Part shown: in pieces, positions 9,306-17,074 of the stretch | Layout of the letters: every line of letters starts with the position of its first letter | Numbering within the stretch: the stretch's first letter is position 1 | Origin: Nocardia sp. CDC159 | Lineage (GTDB): Bacteria > Actinomycetota > Actinomycetes > Mycobacteriales > Mycobacteriaceae | Length of the DNA stretch: 64,000 bases | Assembly (NCBI RefSeq): GCF_023740735.1 | Contig: NZ_JAMRXH010000010.1 | Location: forward strand, 124,001-188,000 | Direction of reading: 5' to 3' | Notes under the pieces: model-generated | Databases searched by the model: none | What the model saw: the letters and a program-made list of their open reading frames with translations, nothing else | What the model was told of the DNA's origin: nothing | Program-made: the position numbers and the translations under genes

Positions 9306-9581
9306 GACCGGGGTTCTCCTGACCTTCTCGTCATCTGTTGGCACGGCTTCGGGCTACCCACCACCCTAGAGGTCATCGCAATCCCGCGATGCGGGAACCC
9401 GCCCGCTGCCGGGCCGGTGTCCTCGCTTCGTTACGGTGGATGATTACCGCGCTGAACGCGCACCATGCCTGCGGCACGGGCGGATTCGCGGCGGGTGCGT
9501 GCGAGACCACACCGGCGCGGGGTCTACCATCGTGCGTAGTAGTTCCTATCGGATCGAGTGCACCACCTGCGAGGAGAGACA

Positions 9582-10568
9582 GTGCGGATTGGGCAACAGC
9601 CGGGTGGTGCGCATGGCTCCTCCGCGACGGCGCTGGCTGAGCGGGTGACCGGTACGGGTCCGGTCGCGACGCTGGCCCGGCGCGTGCTGGCCTACATCGC
9701 GCTGACCAAGCCGCGCGTCATCGAGCTGCTGCTGGTCGCCACCATTCCGACGATGCTGCTGGCCGATCGCGGGCATGTCGACATCCGGCTCATCCTGGCC
9801 ACCCTGTTCGGCGGCTGGATGGGTGCGGCGAGTGCGAACACGTTGAACTGCGTCGCCGACGCCGACATCGACAAGGTGATGAAGCGGACCTCGCGGCGGC
9901 CGCTGGCCCGCGAGGCCGTGCCGACCCGCAACGCGTTCGTCTTCGGCGTCGCGCTCGGCATCGGATCCTTCGCGTGGCTGTGGTGGCAGGCCAATCTGCT
10001 GTCCGGCGTGCTGGTCGTCGCGACCATCCTCTTCTACGTCTTCGTCTACACCCTCGGCCTCAAGCGCCGCACCTCGCAGAACGTCGTCTGGGGCGGCGCG
10101 GCCGGATGTATGCCCGCCCTGGTCGGCTGGTCGGCCGCGACCGGCACCATCGGCTGGCCCGCGATCGTGCTGTTCCTGGTCATTTTCTTCTGGACCCCGC
10201 CGCACACCTGGGCATTGGCCATGCGCTACAAGGAGGACTACCGCGCCGCGGGCGTCCCCATGCTCCCGGTCGTCGCCACCGAACAGGCCGTAACCAAGCA
10301 GATCGTCATCTACACCTGGCTCACGGTCCTGGCCACGCTCGCCCTCATCCCCGCCACCGGTGTCGTCTACGCCGCTGTCGCCCTGGCCGCGGGCGCCTGG
10401 TTCCTCCTCATGGCCCACCAGCTCTACTCCGGCGTCCGTCGCGGCGAATCCGTCAAGCCCCTGCGCCTGTTCCTACAGTCCAACAACTATCTCGCGGTCG
10501 TCTTCTGCGGCCTGGCGGTCGATTCGGTCCTGGGCTGGCACACCATCGGGAACACCCTGTTCGGCTGA
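9582..10568 (+). CDS. ctaB: Protoheme IX farnesyltransferase (heme O synthase)
   Basis: Integral membrane UbiA-family prenyltransferase that converts heme B to heme O for cytochrome aa3 oxidase. It is 328 residues long. NTLNCVADADIDKVMKRTSR carries the Asp-rich prenyl-diphosphate motif, and ALAMRYKEDYRAAGVPMLPV supplies the second. About nine hydrophobic helices follow. The GTG start at 9582 has GAGGAG 5 bases upstream; an upstream GTG at 9558 lies before that ribosome-binding site. Its partner ctaA (heme A synthase) is at 22372. It diverges from tkt, as in M. tuberculosis Rv1451. Confidence 0.95.
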   Translation: MRIGQQPGGAHGSSATALAERVTGTGPVATLARRVLAYIALTKPRVIELLLVATIPTMLLADRGHVDIRLILATLFGGWMGAASANTLNCVADADIDKVMKRTSRRPLAREAVPTRNAFVFGVALGIGSFAWLWWQANLLSGVLVVATILFYVFVYTLGLKRRTSQNVVWGGAAGCMPALVGWSAATGTIGWPAIVLFLVIFFWTPPHTWALAMRYKEDYRAAGVPMLPVVATEQAVTKQIVIYTWLTVLATLALIPATGVVYAAVALAAGAWFLLMAHQLYSGVRRGESVKPLRLFLQSNNYLAVVFCGLAVDSVLGWHTIGNTLFG

Positions 10569-10586
10569 GCCCCCACGGCTTTCACC

Positions 10587-10630
10587 GCGCGCCCCTTCCG
10601 GTTCTCGAATCGGAGGGGCGCGCCTATTTT
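10587..10630 (+). terminator. Intrinsic terminator after ctaB
   Basis: A stem with arms GCGCGCCCCTTCCG (10587-10600) and CGGAGGGGCGCGC (10611-10623), a 10-base loop and a CTATTTT tail begins 18 bases after the ctaB stop. It is one of the few hairpins here with a T-rich tail. Confidence 0.8.
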
Positions 10631-10682
10631 GACGGCTTCGTCCGTTCACCGGGCGCGGTTTTCGTTCTGGTCCATCGGCTGA

Positions 10683-10716
10683 AGGCCCCGCACCGCCCGC
10701 TGGGCGGACGGTGCGG
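10683..10716. repeat. Palindromic element at left edge of tandem-repeat patch
   Basis: A GC-rich hairpin of the form GCACCGCCCGC-TGG-GCGGACGGTGC. Its core CCGTCCGCCCAGCGGGCGG recurs in the palindrome at 11000-11031, about 300 bases away. The two flank the tandem repeat array. Confidence 0.6.
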
Positions 10717-10865
10717 GGACAGAGGGAGGACCGTCGGGACAGAGGGCGGCCGTCGGGCGGGGACAGAGGGAGGGTCGTTGGGCGGGGACAGAGGGAGGGT
10801 CGTTGGGCGGGGACAGCGGAAGGGTCGTTGGGCGGGTACAGCGGAAGGGCCGTCGGGCGGGGACC
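10717..10865. repeat. 25-bp tandem repeat array (about six imperfect copies)
   Basis: Copies beginning GGACAGAGGGAGGGTCGTTG or close variants start at 10717, 10737, 10761, 10786, 10811 and 10836. The period is exactly 25 bases from 10761 onward and 20-24 before it. The copies diverge by a few bases (GGACAGAGGG, GGACAGCGGA, GTACAGCGGA). There are no unique spacers, so it is not a CRISPR. The 472 bases between ctaB and the next gene hold only this array, the neighbouring hairpins and the 24-bp repeat; open frames across them look repeat-derived. Confidence 0.8.
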
Positions 10866-10926
10866 TCGCTCGGGTGGTTGATGCGGGCGGGCTCTCGTTC
10901 TCCCGCGGGCGGGGTCTTCATTTTCG

Positions 10927-10974
10927 TGCGCGGCTCTTCATCTGATTCCCTGCGCGGCTCTTCATCTGATTCCC
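10927..10974. repeat. 24-bp direct repeat, two exact copies
   Basis: The unit TGCGCGGCTCTTCATCTGAT plus TCCC occurs twice head to tail, at 10927-10950 and 10951-10974, and a third copy begins but breaks off after eight bases. It lies between the 25-bp array and the right-hand palindrome. Confidence 0.8.
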
Positions 10975-10999
10975 TGCGCGGCGGGCTTCCATTTGTCCC

Positions 11000-11031
11000 C
11001 GGCGCCGTCCGCCCAGCGGGCGGCGCCGGGG
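11000..11031. terminator. GC-rich hairpin beyond the 3' end of the NERD-like gene
   Basis: The arms GGCGCCGTCCGCC and GGGCGGCGCC enclose a 4-base loop, 10 bases past the stop of the leftward gene ending at 11041. There is no T-run on that strand, so termination is only possible. It shares its core with the palindrome at 10683-10716. Confidence 0.45.
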
Positions 11032-11040
11032 TCCCGGCGA

Positions 11041-12246
11041 TCAGGGCGGACAGGGCTGGAAGGGGTAGCAGGCCGGGCCGGGGGTTTCGGTGGGGATGGT
11101 GCGGTTGGGGGCGGGGGTGAAGGGAAGTTTGGTGGTTTGGGTGGAGCCGGGGGAGTGGGCAGGGGCCGGTTTGTTGGCGCCGCCGGAGCACAGGGCGGCT
11201 GTGGCCAGGAGGATTACGAGGAAGGCCAGGATTACCAGGGGGGCGATGCCGCGGCCGCGGCGGCGGGGTGGTTGGGGTGGGCGGGGGTCGAAGGGGACCG
11301 AATACGGCTGGGGGGTGGGGGGATAGGGGTGGGGGTTGGGGGTGAATTGCGGGGTGGGTGCGGGTCCCGGTGGGGGAGCGGCGAATTCGCGGGCGCCCGG
11401 TTGTGGGCCGCGTGGGGTGTTGCTGGGCGGGGGGATCGGTACGCCGGGGTTGGCCGTGGGGGCGGTCGGTGGCGGTATGGGTGCGCCGCTCGGCGGGGGA
11501 ACGGGTGCGCCGCCGGCTGGGATGGGGGCCGCGGCGGTCGGAGCCGGGATGGGGGCGGGGTTGGCTGCCGGTTGGGGGGCGGTGACCGGGGCGGGGCGGT
11601 CGGTGGCCGGGCGGGGTGGGGTGCGGTCGGCGCGGGGGGCGGGGAAACCCTCGGTGGTGAGGTCGGAATAGGTTGCCGCGGCGGCGAAACCGAGGGCGCC
11701 GAGGGCCTGGCCGACCTGGGCGGCGTTCCAGGAATCGGGGGCGTCGGCGGTGATGCGGGTGAAATACGAACGCAGCGAGGACGGTCCGTCACCGACCACG
11801 ACATCGATGTCGGCGGGCAACTCGCCCTTCTCCAGCGAGACCCGGGTGCCCAGCTGCGGGATGACGAGCACGATGCCCATCACGCCCACGTCCTCGCGGC
11901 CCGGTGCGGCGCGCAGCAGGCGCTGGATCTCGTCGGTGCGCGCGCGAATCTCGGCCATCGCCTCGGTGCCGTTCTCCGTGCCCTCGAGCGGTGCGACCCG
12001 ATCGTCGATCGTCCACGGCGCATCCGCGGCGACGTGCAGCGCGCCGTTGATCCGTTCGGTGAAGCCCTTGACCGTCATCGCCACGCAGATCTTGGGCGTC
12101 CACACGATCGCGTCGGCGCCACCGGCCTTCACCACCGCGATCCCGGGCAGCGCATGCGCCCCGGTCCACGACTTCAACCAGTTCACCACCGTCCGTTCGG
12201 TGGCGGACAGGCGCGACGGGTCGTCGTTGCGGACCTTCACCAACAT
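11041..12246 (-). CDS. NERD-like domain, proline-rich, single-pass membrane protein
   Basis: A 401-residue protein in three parts. Residues 1-110 resemble a nuclease-related (NERD) domain: an ADAIVWTPKICVAMTVKGF strand pair followed by the INGALHVAADAPWTIDD stretch. However, the acidic residue usual before the KG motif is not evident. Residues from about 205 to 320 are extremely Pro/Ala-rich (repeated IPPP, PVPPP). A basic RRRGRG cluster then precedes one hydrophobic helix (PLVILAFLVILLATAALCSG), with a short Pro/Thr-rich tail ending in two Cys. The topology suggests a cytoplasmic domain tethered to the membrane. ATG at 12246 is preceded by AGGGG; the upstream TTG at 12255 is less likely. Function unknown. 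Confidence 0.75.
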   Translation of the reverse strand: MLVKVRNDDPSRLSATERTVVNWLKSWTGAHALPGIAVVKAGGADAIVWTPKICVAMTVKGFTERINGALHVAADAPWTIDDRVAPLEGTENGTEAMAEIRARTDEIQRLLRAAPGREDVGVMGIVLVIPQLGTRVSLEKGELPADIDVVVGDGPSSLRSYFTRITADAPDSWNAAQVGQALGALGFAAAATYSDLTTEGFPAPRADRTPPRPATDRPAPVTAPQPAANPAPIPAPTAAAPIPAGGAPVPPPSGAPIPPPTAPTANPGVPIPPPSNTPRGPQPGAREFAAPPPGPAPTPQFTPNPHPYPPTPQPYSVPFDPRPPQPPRRRGRGIAPLVILAFLVILLATAALCSGGANKPAPAHSPGSTQTTKLPFTPAPNRTIPTETPGPACYPFQPCPP

Positions 12247-12383
12247 CGTGATCAACCCCTGATCGATGCCTCATCTGTCGGCCGCCCGAGCGGTCGTTCG
12301 ACCACGGTACCGGGGAACCGGGCGAATCGGCTTGTGCGGCAGCACAGATCATCCAGTATCCGTGCCGCCGCGTTACGTGCGGG

Positions 12384-13811
12384 TCACCCCTCTCGACGCC
12401 AGGCCAGATAGCCGTCGGGCCGAATCAGGATTCGGGTGCCCGCCGCGGCCGCGTAGTCGGTGAACGCGTGACCCTCGACGGCGACGAGTTGTTCGCCGGT
12501 CGGCGGCCGTTTCGGGGAGGCGATCGAATAGCTGCGCACCCCCGCCGCGGCGGGTGCGGCGGGCGCGTCGAAGGACAGCAGCGTGGCATGCGGCCCCCGA
12601 AACAGGTCGAACAGCCGCACCGACCTCCCGTCGGCGCGGCGCAGCGGAGCATCCGGCGCCCGATCGCCCGCGACCAACCGTCCGGTCGCGCCGGGCGATC
12701 GGTAGCTGACATCCAGCTGCATGGTGTCCTCGCCCCGCTCCATCGCCGCCTCGTCGCCCGCCCGATGCCGGTCGAGCAGATCGGTACTGATCCCGAGCAC
12801 CCGCGCCGCCACTCCGCGCCGCTCGCTTTCGTAGCTGTCGAGCAAATCGCCGTTGCCCTCCAGGGCGGCCGCGAGCTTCCAGCCGAGGTTGTAGGCGTCC
12901 TGCACGCCGGTGTTCATGCCCTGCCCGCCGGTCGGCGGGTGCACATGCGCCGCGTCCCCGGCCAGGAACACCCGCCCGACCCGGAACCGTTGCGCCAGCC
13001 GAATATTCGGCCGCCAGGCCGAGGCCCACACCGGCTCACCGAGCACGATGTCGGTGCGGCCGGAGCAGCGATCCAACGCGGCCTGCATCACCGCGCGGGT
13101 GGGCTGCTCATCGGTCAGCGGCGCGATGAACTGGAACAGTGGGCCGCCGGGCAGGGGAGTCAGGGCGACGCCGTCCATGGCCGCCTCGGGCGGGGCGAAC
13201 CAGTACCCGTAGTCGTGGTCGAGCGCATCAGCGCGCACATCGCCGATCAGCATGCGAAACGCCTCGTCGGTGCTGCCCTCGAACGCCACACCCAGCACCT
13301 TGCGTACCGTGCTCGCACCCCCGTCCGCGCCAACGAGGTAGTCCACCCGTACCGTCTCCACACCGCCCGGGCCGTCGAGGGCGACCGTCACCGCCGCCTC
13401 GTCCTGGGTGAAATCGACCACCGCGGTGGACAATTCGACCCTCACCCCGAATTCGGCCAGTCGCTCCCGCAGAATCCCCTCCACCTGCGACTGTCCCAGC
13501 ACCCAGGCGTTGGGATACGGAATCGCCGGACTGGGCTCGCGCGGTTCGGCCCGCCGGCGCTCGCCCACGAACTCCCCGCCGATGTGGATCCGCATCGGCG
13601 CCACCGCCGCCCCCGCGGCCAGCACCGCCTCGATCACGCCGAGATCGTCGAACACCTCGAGCGTGCGCGGCTGGATGCCGTCGCCACGCGAGCCGACGAA
13701 GAACTGGCCGGCCCGCTCGACGATGCGCACGGCCACGCCCCGCCGGGCCAATTCGATGCCGAGGGTCAGCCCGGTCGGGCCCGCTCCCGCGACGAGTACC
13801 TGCGTAGACAC
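12384..13811 (-). CDS. FAD-dependent aromatic-ring monooxygenase (group A)
   Basis: A 475-residue flavoprotein monooxygenase of the PHBH/PheA/TfdB class. VAGAGPTGLTLGIELA is the N-terminal Rossmann motif, YLVGADGGASTVRK near residue 165 is the DG motif, and VFLAGDAAHVHPPTGGQGMN near residue 285 is the GD motif that binds the flavin ribityl chain. The C-terminal 120 residues resemble the thioredoxin-like domain of phenol hydroxylases and of rifampicin-modifying monooxygenases. GTG at 13811 follows GGAGG. It diverges from the TetR gene at 13898, across an operator, so that regulator probably senses an aromatic substrate or antibiotic. The substrate is not predictable. Confidence 0.85.
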   Translation of the reverse strand: MSTQVLVAGAGPTGLTLGIELARRGVAVRIVERAGQFFVGSRGDGIQPRTLEVFDDLGVIEAVLAAGAAVAPMRIHIGGEFVGERRRAEPREPSPAIPYPNAWVLGQSQVEGILRERLAEFGVRVELSTAVVDFTQDEAAVTVALDGPGGVETVRVDYLVGADGGASTVRKVLGVAFEGSTDEAFRMLIGDVRADALDHDYGYWFAPPEAAMDGVALTPLPGGPLFQFIAPLTDEQPTRAVMQAALDRCSGRTDIVLGEPVWASAWRPNIRLAQRFRVGRVFLAGDAAHVHPPTGGQGMNTGVQDAYNLGWKLAAALEGNGDLLDSYESERRGVAARVLGISTDLLDRHRAGDEAAMERGEDTMQLDVSYRSPGATGRLVAGDRAPDAPLRRADGRSVRLFDLFRGPHATLLSFDAPAAPAAAGVRSYSIASPKRPPTGEQLVAVEGHAFTDYAAAAGTRILIRPDGYLAWRREG

Positions 13812-13834
13812 CTGTCCTCCAGTGAGTGAAACCA

Positions 13835-13853
13835 AATTCAATGAATCTGAATT
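13835..13853. promoter_or_regulatory. Inverted repeat, probable TetR operator
   Basis: AATTCA and TGAATT arms separated by 7 bases lie in the 86-bp gap between the monooxygenase (start 13811) and TetR gene (start 13898). The position and AT-rich symmetry in GC-rich surroundings suit an autoregulatory operator. Confidence 0.55.
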
Positions 13854-13897
13854 CAGTATTCGGGTTGGTAGGGTCCGCTGTCAACAAGGAGGTGAGG

Positions 13898-14497
13898 ATG
13901 GCCCGCCGCAAGGAGCAGTCGGCCGAAACCGAACAGGCTTTGAAGGACGCCGCGCGCCGATTGTTCGCCGAACGCGGCTATCTGAACACCAAGATCACCG
14001 ACATCACCACGGCCGCCGGTCGCGCCGCCGGTTCCTTCTACAACCACTTCGCGAGCAAGGAGGAACTGCTGCAGGCGCTGCTTCGGGATTTCGGTGCGGA
14101 GGGTGACGCCGCGGCGGAGCAGCGCGAGCACAAACCGGATTTCACCGATCCGGAGGCGGTGCACTACCACGTGCGCGCCTACTGGGATTTCGCGCGTCGG
14201 CACTGGCCGGTGCTGCGCGCGGTCGACCAGGCCGCGCTGGTCAATGACGAATTCGCCCAGCTGGCAAGCCGTTTCGCCGCCGAGGGGCGGGCGGAGGTGG
14301 CCGATCACCTCGACGGTTTCGACGCCGCGGGCCTACGGCTGCCGAGCACGCGCGAGGGCAGCCTGGCGATGATGTTCCTGATGATGCACGCGCTGCTGCA
14401 GGCGGTGGCGGAGGGCGCGGTCGAGCTGACCGACGATCAGGCGGTCGACGGTCTGACCCGATTCGTCTACCGCGGCCTGACCGGCCGCGACTACTGA
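13898..14497 (+). CDS. TetR/AcrR-family transcriptional regulator
   Basis: A 199-residue one-component regulator. Residues 8-55 form the TetR helix-turn-helix: ALKDAARRLFAERGYLNTKI, then DITTAAGRAAGSFYNHFASK, followed by EELLQALL. The remaining alpha-helical domain should bind the ligand. The ATG at 13898 is preceded by AAGGAGGTGAGG, an almost ideal ribosome-binding site, which excludes the longer upstream frame. It diverges from the FAD monooxygenase gene and probably represses both. Confidence 0.9.
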   Translation: MARRKEQSAETEQALKDAARRLFAERGYLNTKITDITTAAGRAAGSFYNHFASKEELLQALLRDFGAEGDAAAEQREHKPDFTDPEAVHYHVRAYWDFARRHWPVLRAVDQAALVNDEFAQLASRFAAEGRAEVADHLDGFDAAGLRLPSTREGSLAMMFLMMHALLQAVAEGAVELTDDQAVDGLTRFVYRGLTGRDY

Positions 14498-14507
14498 CGC
14501 GAAAGAC

Positions 14508-15473
14508 CTATGGCAGCAATACGATCGAGCCGGTGGTCTTGCGGCCCTCCAGATCCCGGTGTGCCCGTTCGGCTTCCGCGAGCGGATAGGTCGCACCGAC
14601 GCGCACGCGCAGCGTGCCCTTGGCGATCGCATCGAAGATATCGCCCGCGCGCCAGAGCAATTCGTCGCGGGTGCGGGTGTAGTGCGCCAGCGTCGGGCGG
14701 GTGACGAACAGCGATCCGGCTCGGTTGAGCCGCTGCAGATCGAATGGCGGCACCGGCCCGCTGGCCGCGCCGAACAGCGCCAGCATGCCGCGAATCCGCA
14801 GCGACGCCAGGCTCGCCTCGAACGTCGCCCTACCGACGCCGTCGTACACCGCCGCCACACCCTCGCCGCCGGTGAGCTCGCGCACCCGATCGGCGAGATC
14901 GTCGCCGTAGCGCAGCACCTCGGCCGCGCCCGCCTCGCGCGAGAGCGCCTCCTTCTCGTCGCTGGAGACGGTCGTGATCACCCGCGCGCCCTTGGCCGCC
15001 GCCAGCTGGGTCAGCAGCAGGCCCACGCCGCCCGCACCGGCGTGCACGAGCACCGCCGCACCGGGTTCGGGCCGATGGATCGATTCGACCAGGTAGTGCG
15101 CGGTCATGCCCTGCAGCAGCGCCGAGGCCGCCACCGCGGGCTCGACGCCGTCTGCCACCGGCACGGCGACCGCCGCCGGTACGAGCACCCGCTCGGCATA
15201 ACTGCCCGGCGCGGCCGCCCACGCCACCCGGTCGCCGATCCGGAATTCGCCCACCCCGTCGCCGGCCGCCCGCACCACGCCGGCGCCCTCCGAACCGGGG
15301 ATGTAGGGCACGTCCTGCGGATATGCGCCGGTGCGGAAGTAGGTATCGATGTAATTGACGCCGATCGCCTCGGTCTGGACCAGCAGCTGCCCCGGGCCCG
15401 GCTGCGGGTCGGGCACTTCCGCGTACTTCAGGACCTCGGGACCGCCGTGCTCGGAAACCTGAATGGCGCGCAT
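14508..15473 (-). CDS. qor: Quinone oxidoreductase (zinc-independent MDR family)
   Basis: A 321-residue NADPH:quinone oxidoreductase of the medium-chain dehydrogenase superfamily. MRAIQVSEHGGPEVLKY opens the catalytic domain, AIGVNYIDTYFRTGAYP is the family quinone reductase segment, and VLVHAGAGGVGLLLTQLA near residue 145 is the NADPH-binding motif. There are no zinc-ligand cysteines. The gene corresponds in position to M. tuberculosis Rv1454c (qor). ATG at 15473 was chosen because homology starts there; the frame stays open for 43 further codons upstream. It converges on the TetR gene with a 10-bp gap. Confidence 0.92.
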   Translation of the reverse strand: MRAIQVSEHGGPEVLKYAEVPDPQPGPGQLLVQTEAIGVNYIDTYFRTGAYPQDVPYIPGSEGAGVVRAAGDGVGEFRIGDRVAWAAAPGSYAERVLVPAAVAVPVADGVEPAVAASALLQGMTAHYLVESIHRPEPGAAVLVHAGAGGVGLLLTQLAAAKGARVITTVSSDEKEALSREAGAAEVLRYGDDLADRVRELTGGEGVAAVYDGVGRATFEASLASLRIRGMLALFGAASGPVPPFDLQRLNRAGSLFVTRPTLAHYTRTRDELLWRAGDIFDAIAKGTLRVRVGATYPLAEAERAHRDLEGRKTTGSIVLLP

Positions 15474-15555
15474 GGAATCCAGTTCTACACCGGCCCGCGC
15501 GCACTGTCCGCGGCACCCGCTGGACGCGACCTTACCCATCGGTAAACTGATCGGC

Positions 15556-15900
15556 ATGACCGACACCGCCACCGTGACCAAGCCGTCGTCCGCCGTCATC
15601 ACCTCGGTGCGTAAGTTCGTCGCCGCTCACGGCGGTTCGGCCACCGCCGTGCTGCAGCCGATCGGGCGCATCGGCGTGCGGATCACCCTCGTCGGCGCCG
15701 ACGGCGTGCTCGGCGATCGGGTGGTCGACGATCTGGCGACCGCCAAGGCCGTGGTCGAGGCCGTCGAGGGCGTCACCGAGACCGAGCACTGGGATCGCGA
15801 CACCAGCGCCGCGGCCAATCCGGCGCGGGGGCACTGGGCGAAGATGGCCGGGTGGGTCGCCCATCAGAGCCGCTTCCCCAGGGCGCGTAACGAGCGCTGA
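15556..15900 (+). CDS. Conserved actinobacterial hypothetical protein
   Basis: A 114-residue soluble protein with no recognised domain. The segment VLQPIGRIGVRITLVGADGV looks like a beta hairpin, and WDRDTSAAANPARGHWAKMA ends the conserved part. By position it could correspond to M. tuberculosis Rv1455, but that is not confirmed. The ATG at 15556 was preferred to the frame opening at 15463 because the qor promoter lies between. The PheC-like gene starts 2 bases after its stop, so the two are probably one transcript. Confidence 0.7.
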   Translation: MTDTATVTKPSSAVITSVRKFVAAHGGSATAVLQPIGRIGVRITLVGADGVLGDRVVDDLATAKAVVEAVEGVTETEHWDRDTSAAANPARGHWAKMAGWVAHQSRFPRARNER

Positions 15901-15902
15901 GC

Positions 15903-16679
15903 ATGGGGGTTCGCCGGTACGCGGCCGCGCTCGCGGCCACCGTGCTTTCCGTTGTCGCGCTGGCGATTCCGGCGCACGCGCAGGACGCGGCGCAGCTGCG
16001 GGTGTGCACCCCCGGTGACTACCCGCCCTATGCGGTGGCCGACGGCAACGGCGGCTACCGCGGCGTCGACATCGAACTCACCCGCGGGCTGGCCGAGATG
16101 ATCCGCCGGCCCGTCCGCTTCGTGCCGACCACCTGGGCCTCGCTGAAAACCGACTTCGCCGCCCTGCACTGCGATCTGGCGGTGGGTGGCATCTCCGACT
16201 CCCCGGCCCGGCGCGAATACGCCGACTTCTCGGTCGCCTACGGCACCGACGGCAAGGCGCCCATCACCCGCGCCGAGAACGCCGACGAATATGCCACGAT
16301 CGATCGGATCAACCGCCCCGAGGTCCGTGTGATCGTCAACCGCGGCGGCACCAACGAAACCTTCGCTCGCACCCACTTCCCCGACGCCCACCTCATCCTC
16401 TGGCCGGACAACATCACCATCTTCGACCAGCTCACCCAGGGCAACGCCGACGTCTTCGTCACCGACGCGGTCGAGGGCCGCTACCGCACCCGCCTGCACC
16501 CCGGCCTAGTGGTCCTGCACCCCGACCACCCCTTCGACTCCTTCGACAAGATCTTCCTCATCCGCGAGAACGACCCCCTCCTGGCCGCCGAGGTGAACAC
16601 CTGGCTGACCATCCAACGGCTCACCGGCGGCATCGACCGCCTGTTCGCCGACTGGATCGGCCCCCACGCCACGGCCTGA
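15903..16679 (+). CDS. Exported cyclohexadienyl dehydratase (PheC)-like protein of solute-binding fold
   Basis: A 258-residue protein with an N-terminal signal peptide (cut near AHA-QD, residue 24). The mature part follows Pseudomonas PheC closely rather than a generic amino-acid binding protein: RVCTPGDYPPYAV, FVPTTWASLKTDFAALHCDL, AVGGISDSPARREYADFS, DGKAPITR, VNRGGTNETFARTHFP and PDNITIFDQLTQGNADVFVT. Glu191 in TDAVEGR matches the Glu that acts in PheC catalysis. PheC converts prephenate or arogenate to phenylpyruvate or phenylalanine outside the cytoplasm. No ABC permease or ATPase is adjacent, which also argues against transport. A pure solute-binding role remains possible. Confidence 0.72.
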   Translation: MGVRRYAAALAATVLSVVALAIPAHAQDAAQLRVCTPGDYPPYAVADGNGGYRGVDIELTRGLAEMIRRPVRFVPTTWASLKTDFAALHCDLAVGGISDSPARREYADFSVAYGTDGKAPITRAENADEYATIDRINRPEVRVIVNRGGTNETFARTHFPDAHLILWPDNITIFDQLTQGNADVFVTDAVEGRYRTRLHPGLVVLHPDHPFDSFDKIFLIRENDPLLAAEVNTWLTIQRLTGGIDRLFADWIGPHATA

Positions 16680-16690
16680 GCGAAAGAGAA

Positions 16691-16714
16691 GCCCCGGTCC
16701 ATTGGTACCGGGGC
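16691..16714. terminator. Bidirectional hairpin terminator
   Basis: Arms GCCCCGGT and ACCGGGGC with an 8-base loop lie 12 bases after the PheC-like stop and 24 bases after the convergent small-protein stop. The tail is only GTTCCC, so efficiency is uncertain. Confidence 0.6.
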
Positions 16715-16738
16715 GTTCCCATCGGGAGACCTGGAAGA

Positions 16739-16966
16739 TCAGCAGGTCGACGCGGGCGGGCACTTCTTTCCGGTGGACCCGCTCAGGAGCAGCTCCGACA
16801 GCGACTTCGACGAACCGCTGTCCACCGTGGTGCCATTCACCTCCGTCGCCGAGCTGTTCGTCGCGGATTCCAGGGGGATGCCGGCACCCAGTGCGGGTGC
16901 CGCCCCGGCGCCGATCGCGAGAACGGCCACACCGGCGGCCAGGGTCCTGATACCGAAATACTTCAC
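16739..16966 (-). CDS. Small secreted protein of unknown function
   Basis: A 75-residue protein. The first 28 residues (MKYFGIRTLAAGVAVLAIGA, ending near ALGA) are a Sec signal peptide. The mature part of about 47 residues is Ser/Thr-rich and ends KKCPPASTC, where the two Cys could form a disulfide. The start is GTG at 16966 with AAAGG 6 bases upstream. I recognise no family. It converges on the PheC-like gene across a hairpin. Confidence 0.65.
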   Translation of the reverse strand: MKYFGIRTLAAGVAVLAIGAGAAPALGAGIPLESATNSSATEVNGTTVDSGSSKSLSELLLSGSTGKKCPPASTC

Positions 16967-17074
16967 GAAATGCCTTTCGCCTCGTTGAAACGTGCGCGGC
17001 CACAGTATCTTTGGTGGCTGCTGTCCAACATGCCCGCAATTGCGGGGACGGCGAAGACAGGGGCTGCCGCGGCG

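Noticed and set aside
7266..9443. 725-codon open frame on the plus strand opposite tkt
   Set aside because: It is the antisense shadow of transketolase; composition is Gly/Arg/Val-rich with no domain, caused by GC-rich third positions.
10717..10974. Possible CRISPR array
   Set aside because: Units are head-to-tail with no unique spacers and no cas genes nearby.
10646..11191. 181-codon minus-strand frame across the repeat patch
   Set aside because: It encodes repeat-derived Pro/Arg/Ser-rich sequence over two hairpins and overlaps the 3' end of the NERD-like gene; no start signal was seen.
15532..15545. TTACC-CATC-GGTAA inverted repeat upstream of the 15556 gene
   Set aside because: The 5-base arms are too short to call an operator without conservation data.
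17033..17046. CCCGCAATTGCGGG palindrome after the saccharopine dehydrogenase-like gene
   Set aside because: It is short and lacks a T-tail; a terminator role cannot be supported.
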